The notes under the pieces: model-generated
Told to the model about the DNA's origin: nothing
The model's database searches: none
What the model saw: the letters and a program-made list of their open reading frames with translations, nothing else
Shown: positions 60,157 to 64,000 of the stretch, one piece after another
Numbering within the stretch: the stretch's first letter is position 1
Layout: each line of letters opens with the position of its first letter
NCBI GenBank assembly: GCA_001510575.1
Contig: LNGK01000010.1
Span: forward strand, 372,001 to 436,000
Direction: 5' to 3'
Source of the DNA: Knoxdaviesia capensis
Taxonomy: Eukaryota; Ascomycota; Sordariomycetes; Microascales; Gondwanamycetaceae
Length of the DNA: 64,000 bases
Program-made: the position numbers and the translations under genes

Positions 60157-61427
60157 CAGAAGCAAAAAGTGACGATGGAGAAGTTGAAGTTGTGTGAGGT
60201 TGTGATGATGATGTATCGACGGGGGTAAAAAGAGAGAGAAATAATAGAAAAGGAGAAGGTGGGATGAAAGGGGGAAGGAACAGGAAGTGGGATAGAGGGG
60301 GGAAGGAGCAGGAAATTCCAGGATGGATGATGTTATGTGTATTTATTGGCGGTGTTTTACTGTATGGTAGGCAGGTGCTGTAAACGGCAAAACAAAAAAA
60401 AGGTGAGGGGTGACGATACCGAAGTGGGGGGTTTTGTCGGGATTTGGAAGAGAGCAATAGGTTCCCCCCAAAAATCTGGAATTACAGGCTTCTGCTTCAG
60501 CGTCGCAGCGGGGTACTACTGTGATTGGCCTCTAATTCCGGGGGCCCTGGGAGGCCTACGGAGGGATCAATGCGAGGGTGGGATCCTTGTCAGGCGACGC
60601 CTTTAGGTTGGATTTAGGGGCTGGGCGGCGAGATGGGCGCTGTAGAGGTTGGCGACGGGATAACACAGTGGACGCTTTGGCAATCTGGCTTGACTGTGTG
60701 GCGACATCGGCCCTGAGATCGTCCTTCAAGGGACTGAAACACGGTCGAGACAACGAACACTTCAAGAACATCTTGAGGCAGAGAAAGAGAGAGAAAATCT
60801 CTTGGAGGGGAGTGATCATGGAACTCAGCCACACTCACGATGGCTCCTGCCGTACGATGACACCTGAACATGTGAGGCAATGAGGGGTGGATGGCAACTT
60901 GACGCCACATATGATTCTCTTATCGCCACACTGATGATAGCACCCGCTCGGGTCCAGTGCGGTTCCGGGTCCCGGGTTCTGCACTTTTGGAGAGTTGTGT
61001 TTGTTCCAGAACCATCTAATTTGTCCACTGCCAAGCTCTTTCATGCAGTGGGCGAATCGGCGTACGTACGACAATCGTTTTAGCCGTAGCCCATCGCTGG
61101 GTGGATGCCGACTCAGCCACCCTGCGTGGACTCCACGTCGCATCCAAGAGAAGGGTATTTGAATACGAGATACGGATATCAAAATTGGTTCTTGTGCTCT
61201 CACGCGATCTATTTTGCACTCCTCGCTCGCTTCTGGTTGTGTTCTGTCGTCGTCGTTGCAGCCAAGCCACACGTTGACACCTGAATGTGAGGAATTCGCC
61301 TGCATCTCCGGGTGGCCCGGAAACTCCTCGAAGTGGATGGATCCTCTGTTCTTCACCTGGAGGAATATGTTAATTTTAAGGTATTTTTAAAGATCCGCTA
61401 GAAATCTGGCATTTATAGAGAGATCTA
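60157..61427. other. Promoter side of the WW gene and spacer before the WD40 relic
   Basis: 1.27 kb. The 60157-60330 part is purine-rich on + (CT-rich leader of the minus-strand gene). A 173-codon minus-strand frame at 60835-61356 starts without ATG support and has no family features. It may be decayed sequence belonging to the neighbouring relic but is not called as a gene. Confidence 0.4.
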
Positions 61428-64000
61428 AACTATATCGAAACTTCCGGTCGGTTGTCTTGTACCTGTTCCTCCTCCGTCGGAACAGACCCGCATAACCCTA
61501 AGGAATCGACGAAATTGTCAGGAAACTGTAAAAACAGAACATCTCCAGACCGGAACCCTAACGCGAGCGTATGACCACACACCGTAGCTGCCGACACCTC
61601 GTAATGCCCTAGCACATACATAACCTTGGCACCCTTACTATATACCCAGCTCATCATGGATGCTGATTTCCAGAGGGGAACAAGAGAGATCGACGGTGGA
61701 AGGCGTTGGGAGGAGCTGTTTGCTCTTGTAACCGCTGGCCCTGATTCGCGTCTTTTTAGCTAGCTCGTTGTGACTAGTCGAGGCTGAGTGTAGTAGAGAA
61801 AGCTAAGAGGCTTCGTAGCGATAGACTTCACTCGTTGGGCTAGCCGTGTATGCTGAACTGGTGTTAGTTCAACGATGCGAGCTAATATCACCAGCTTATT
61901 CCTCAGTTGACGTCCGGCTTGTTGGTCAGCTCTACAGCCAGATGAGCATCTTTTAGAATCGATGAAAGATTTTAAGAGCATTCAACTTGCTATAAGCAAA
62001 AATTTATAGTGGTTAGTAAACTTAATGTCGATAGATATGTTTAGATGCATGTCTTACAGTTTCTTTTCGTAGAAAACGGTGTCTTTTTGTTAATCGACTG
62101 TAGCAAATTGCGCGGGAGGTTCCCAGGAAGAATATATGGGATGGAACATATAGCAACGTCAACAATGCTGAGACCATTTGTTGAAATGTATGCTTTTGAG
62201 ATATTTAAGGCTTACGAATAGTTGAGGAGCAACGTTTTACGGTCCCATTCACGACTGTCGCTTAGAGACATGGTCTCCGAGATAATCAGGGGCTAACATA
62301 CGCAAAAGGGGATAATCTCGACGACGCTGCTACGACCTTCGGAACTGCTTCCGTATCATCCGGGTCAGTGGTTTTCCGGCTGAGGCGATGGATATCGAAG
62401 ACGCAGATTTGGCCGTTGCTGTAGGCTACCACAACGCAGACTGCTGGGTGGACATACTTGATGCACTTCATACCCAGGCTTTGGTGTCCGAGAGGACCGC
62501 CCGCTTCATTTCCCTGAGGTTGTGTCCCAACCCATGACATTCCGGGACCCCGTGGCTAAGAAGGTGCTGTTTTCAATGAATGTCAAAGTGTGCACGGGAT
62601 GATCGTGTTCAGGTGATGCGGTGACACTTCCGCCAGGCATAATCCATATCTTGACGTTAGAGTCCATCGACGCCGAAGCTAATGTGCGTCCGTCGTCGGA
62701 AACAGCGACGACCATAACTGCCCCAACATGGCCGGTTAGTATCGTGGGCACCTTGGCCTTTTCCAGAAAGCCTCACACAGCGACGGTGCCGTTGCTCAAG
62801 CCGGCCACCAGAGTTAGTTTATGAAGGTATATGCATATCACCGGCGCATCGAGCTGCCGTGTTTTCTTTGGCTCCCAGATACCCCCCGAGGGCTTTACCC
62901 GCAGAATTATCGACTTGTCACGGGACCCCGAGGCATAGTATCCCGATGGAGAGTGCCCCGAGACTGCGTGACCGACATTAGGGAATGCCACAGCAAGCAC
63001 CCAGCTTGTATGGCTGGTCAGCATTTGGGACAGTGCTCCTGTAGCTACGTCCCAAACAAGGACTGTACAGTCCCTGGAACCAGACGCCAGAACAGCACTA
63101 CCGGGAGAGAACGACACCGCCAATGTTACTTCGGTATGCTGGTGAGTTTCCGAGAGACGCTCCTGGATAGATTCTTCCGTAGAATGACGGTTGTATCGCT
63201 GGATCCGGACGCTACTATGCCGTCCCTCGAGATATCAATCGTGTTCACCGATGCTGAGTGGTCCCATGAAGTATCATGAGACACGGAAATGGTACAGATC
63301 TGATGCCGGTAACGGCGGAAAACGGCACGAGGGAATGTTCTCTGATTCGCTTATAAAACAGCTCCCGTATTTACCTGTCGGGAGGGCAGAATTCAAGGGC
63401 ACTGTAGTAAACCTGTACAGGGGCAGTCTCCAAAAGTGGCTGTGACATGACGACGAGTATGTGGCAGTCCCGGAACAGTTAATGGGTATAGAGTGCGAAC
63501 TCATCAGACGTCGAGCGCAATGAAGACTATCCGGACCCTATGTTGAGCTTGATGTTCACTCAGATAAGAACCAAGATACAAGAACTCAACTTACAGATAG
63601 AAAGTTTGAGCCTTTCATTGTTGAGGCGATACCTTCGGGGATCTCTTGGATAAGGGCTAATAGGAGAGTCCAATCAAGGAAGCTCTTCTTGAGACGGGCC
63701 ATCTCGTGCTGGCTTTGTTTCGCCATATTTGGGTGCATCTCGAGGTTGGCCCAAGACGCAATCTAGTGGTCGAGCCAGTAGACACATAGGTACTCAATAA
63801 AGCCACCCAGCGGCTGCCCGTCCCCGGGATGAAACTTGGAGATGTCTGCATTCGGCCTCGTAATATTAGGAGTGGCAACTTGCTCCAGTACGCCAGTCAG
63901 ATGGCCCATCGACCGGGAGGAAACAGTCCTGTGAATGGAAGGAATGCCGACGAGCAGACAATTGCTTTCTTCATGTGTCCCCGTTCTCCTTCCCTCTCCG
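61428..64000 (-). pseudogene. Decayed WD40-repeat NLR-like (NACHT/HET-E type) gene, 5' end off window
   Basis: Minus-strand fragments form the C-terminal half of a fungal NACHT/WD40 protein. Near the right edge a helical segment reads FIEYLCVYWLDH, then TAG at 63763-63765, then continues in the same frame (ARLKKSFLDWTLLLALIQEI). A GT donor follows at 63594. WD-like repeats come next: DISRDGIVASGSSDTTVIL; SFSPGSAVLASGSRDCTVLV; PSGYYASGSRDKSIIL; SDDGRTLASASMDSNVKIW. The frame shifts near 63171-63183, is cut by TGA at 62773-62775 (NGTVAV-stop, consistent with Trp TGG to TGA), and shifts again near 62506-62545. A terminal block at 61657-61430 (GHTLALGFRSGDVLFLQF) matches the usual last WD segment of this family. 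Family members are intracellular sensors in heterokaryon incompatibility. At least four lesions make this a relic. Confidence 0.75.

Noticed and set aside
60835..61356. 173-aa minus-strand frame next to the WD40 relic
   Set aside because: No ATG start or conserved motif, and it does not match WD40 or NACHT patterns; kept only as a remark in the spacer entry.

Overview
This window looks like nuclear DNA of a filamentous ascomycete (Pezizomycotina). The protein set is most like Eurotiomycetes, but that placement is inference. Genes carry short GT-AG introns of about 50-115 nt with GTATGT/GTAAGT donors and CTAAC-type branch sites, leaders are pyrimidine-rich, and the products are typical fungal housekeeping proteins. 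There are no bacterial operons, rRNA genes, CRISPR arrays or intact transposons. Twelve protein genes can be modelled, nine of them across introns with consistent reading frames.

Left block (1-16.2 kb), gene-dense: the C-terminal part of U3 snoRNP protein MPP10 (+); an NASP/Sim3-type histone chaperone (-); the Rab GAP Gyp1 (-); the two-RRM mRNA 3'-end factor Hrp1 (+) with a very long intron; a GNAT acetyltransferase (-); and choline-phosphate cytidylyltransferase (+).

Middle (16.2-42.4 kb), gene-poor: about 16 kb with no intact gene, only a possible coding relic near 17.6-17.9 kb, a 51-bp tandem duplication and telomere-like palindromes. A C2H2 zinc-finger regulator with a frame-disrupted 3' end (32.0-33.7 kb) and a 14-TM-type MFS transporter (36.0-38.2 kb) follow, then another 4 kb desert.

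Right block (42.4-64 kb): a 2-kb CT-rich leader precedes a 793-aa AROM-derived pseudo-enzyme resembling the quinate repressor QutR. A desert with a GH18 chitinase relic follows. Next come a MARVEL-domain membrane protein, O-acetylhomoserine sulfhydrylase, EMC7, a WW-domain protein, and at the right edge a decayed WD40 gene of the fungal NLR-like (NACHT/HET-E) type.

The genes do not form a metabolic cluster. The pattern is conserved housekeeping islands separated by deserts in which accessory genes (chitinase, NLR-like, possibly a regulator) have decayed. I found no clearly new multi-gene system. The items most worth follow-up are the catalytically degenerate three-domain AROM-like protein, the decaying NLR-like gene, the frame-disrupted zinc-finger regulator, the roughly 1.96-kb Hrp1 intron, and paired inverted telomere-like motifs.
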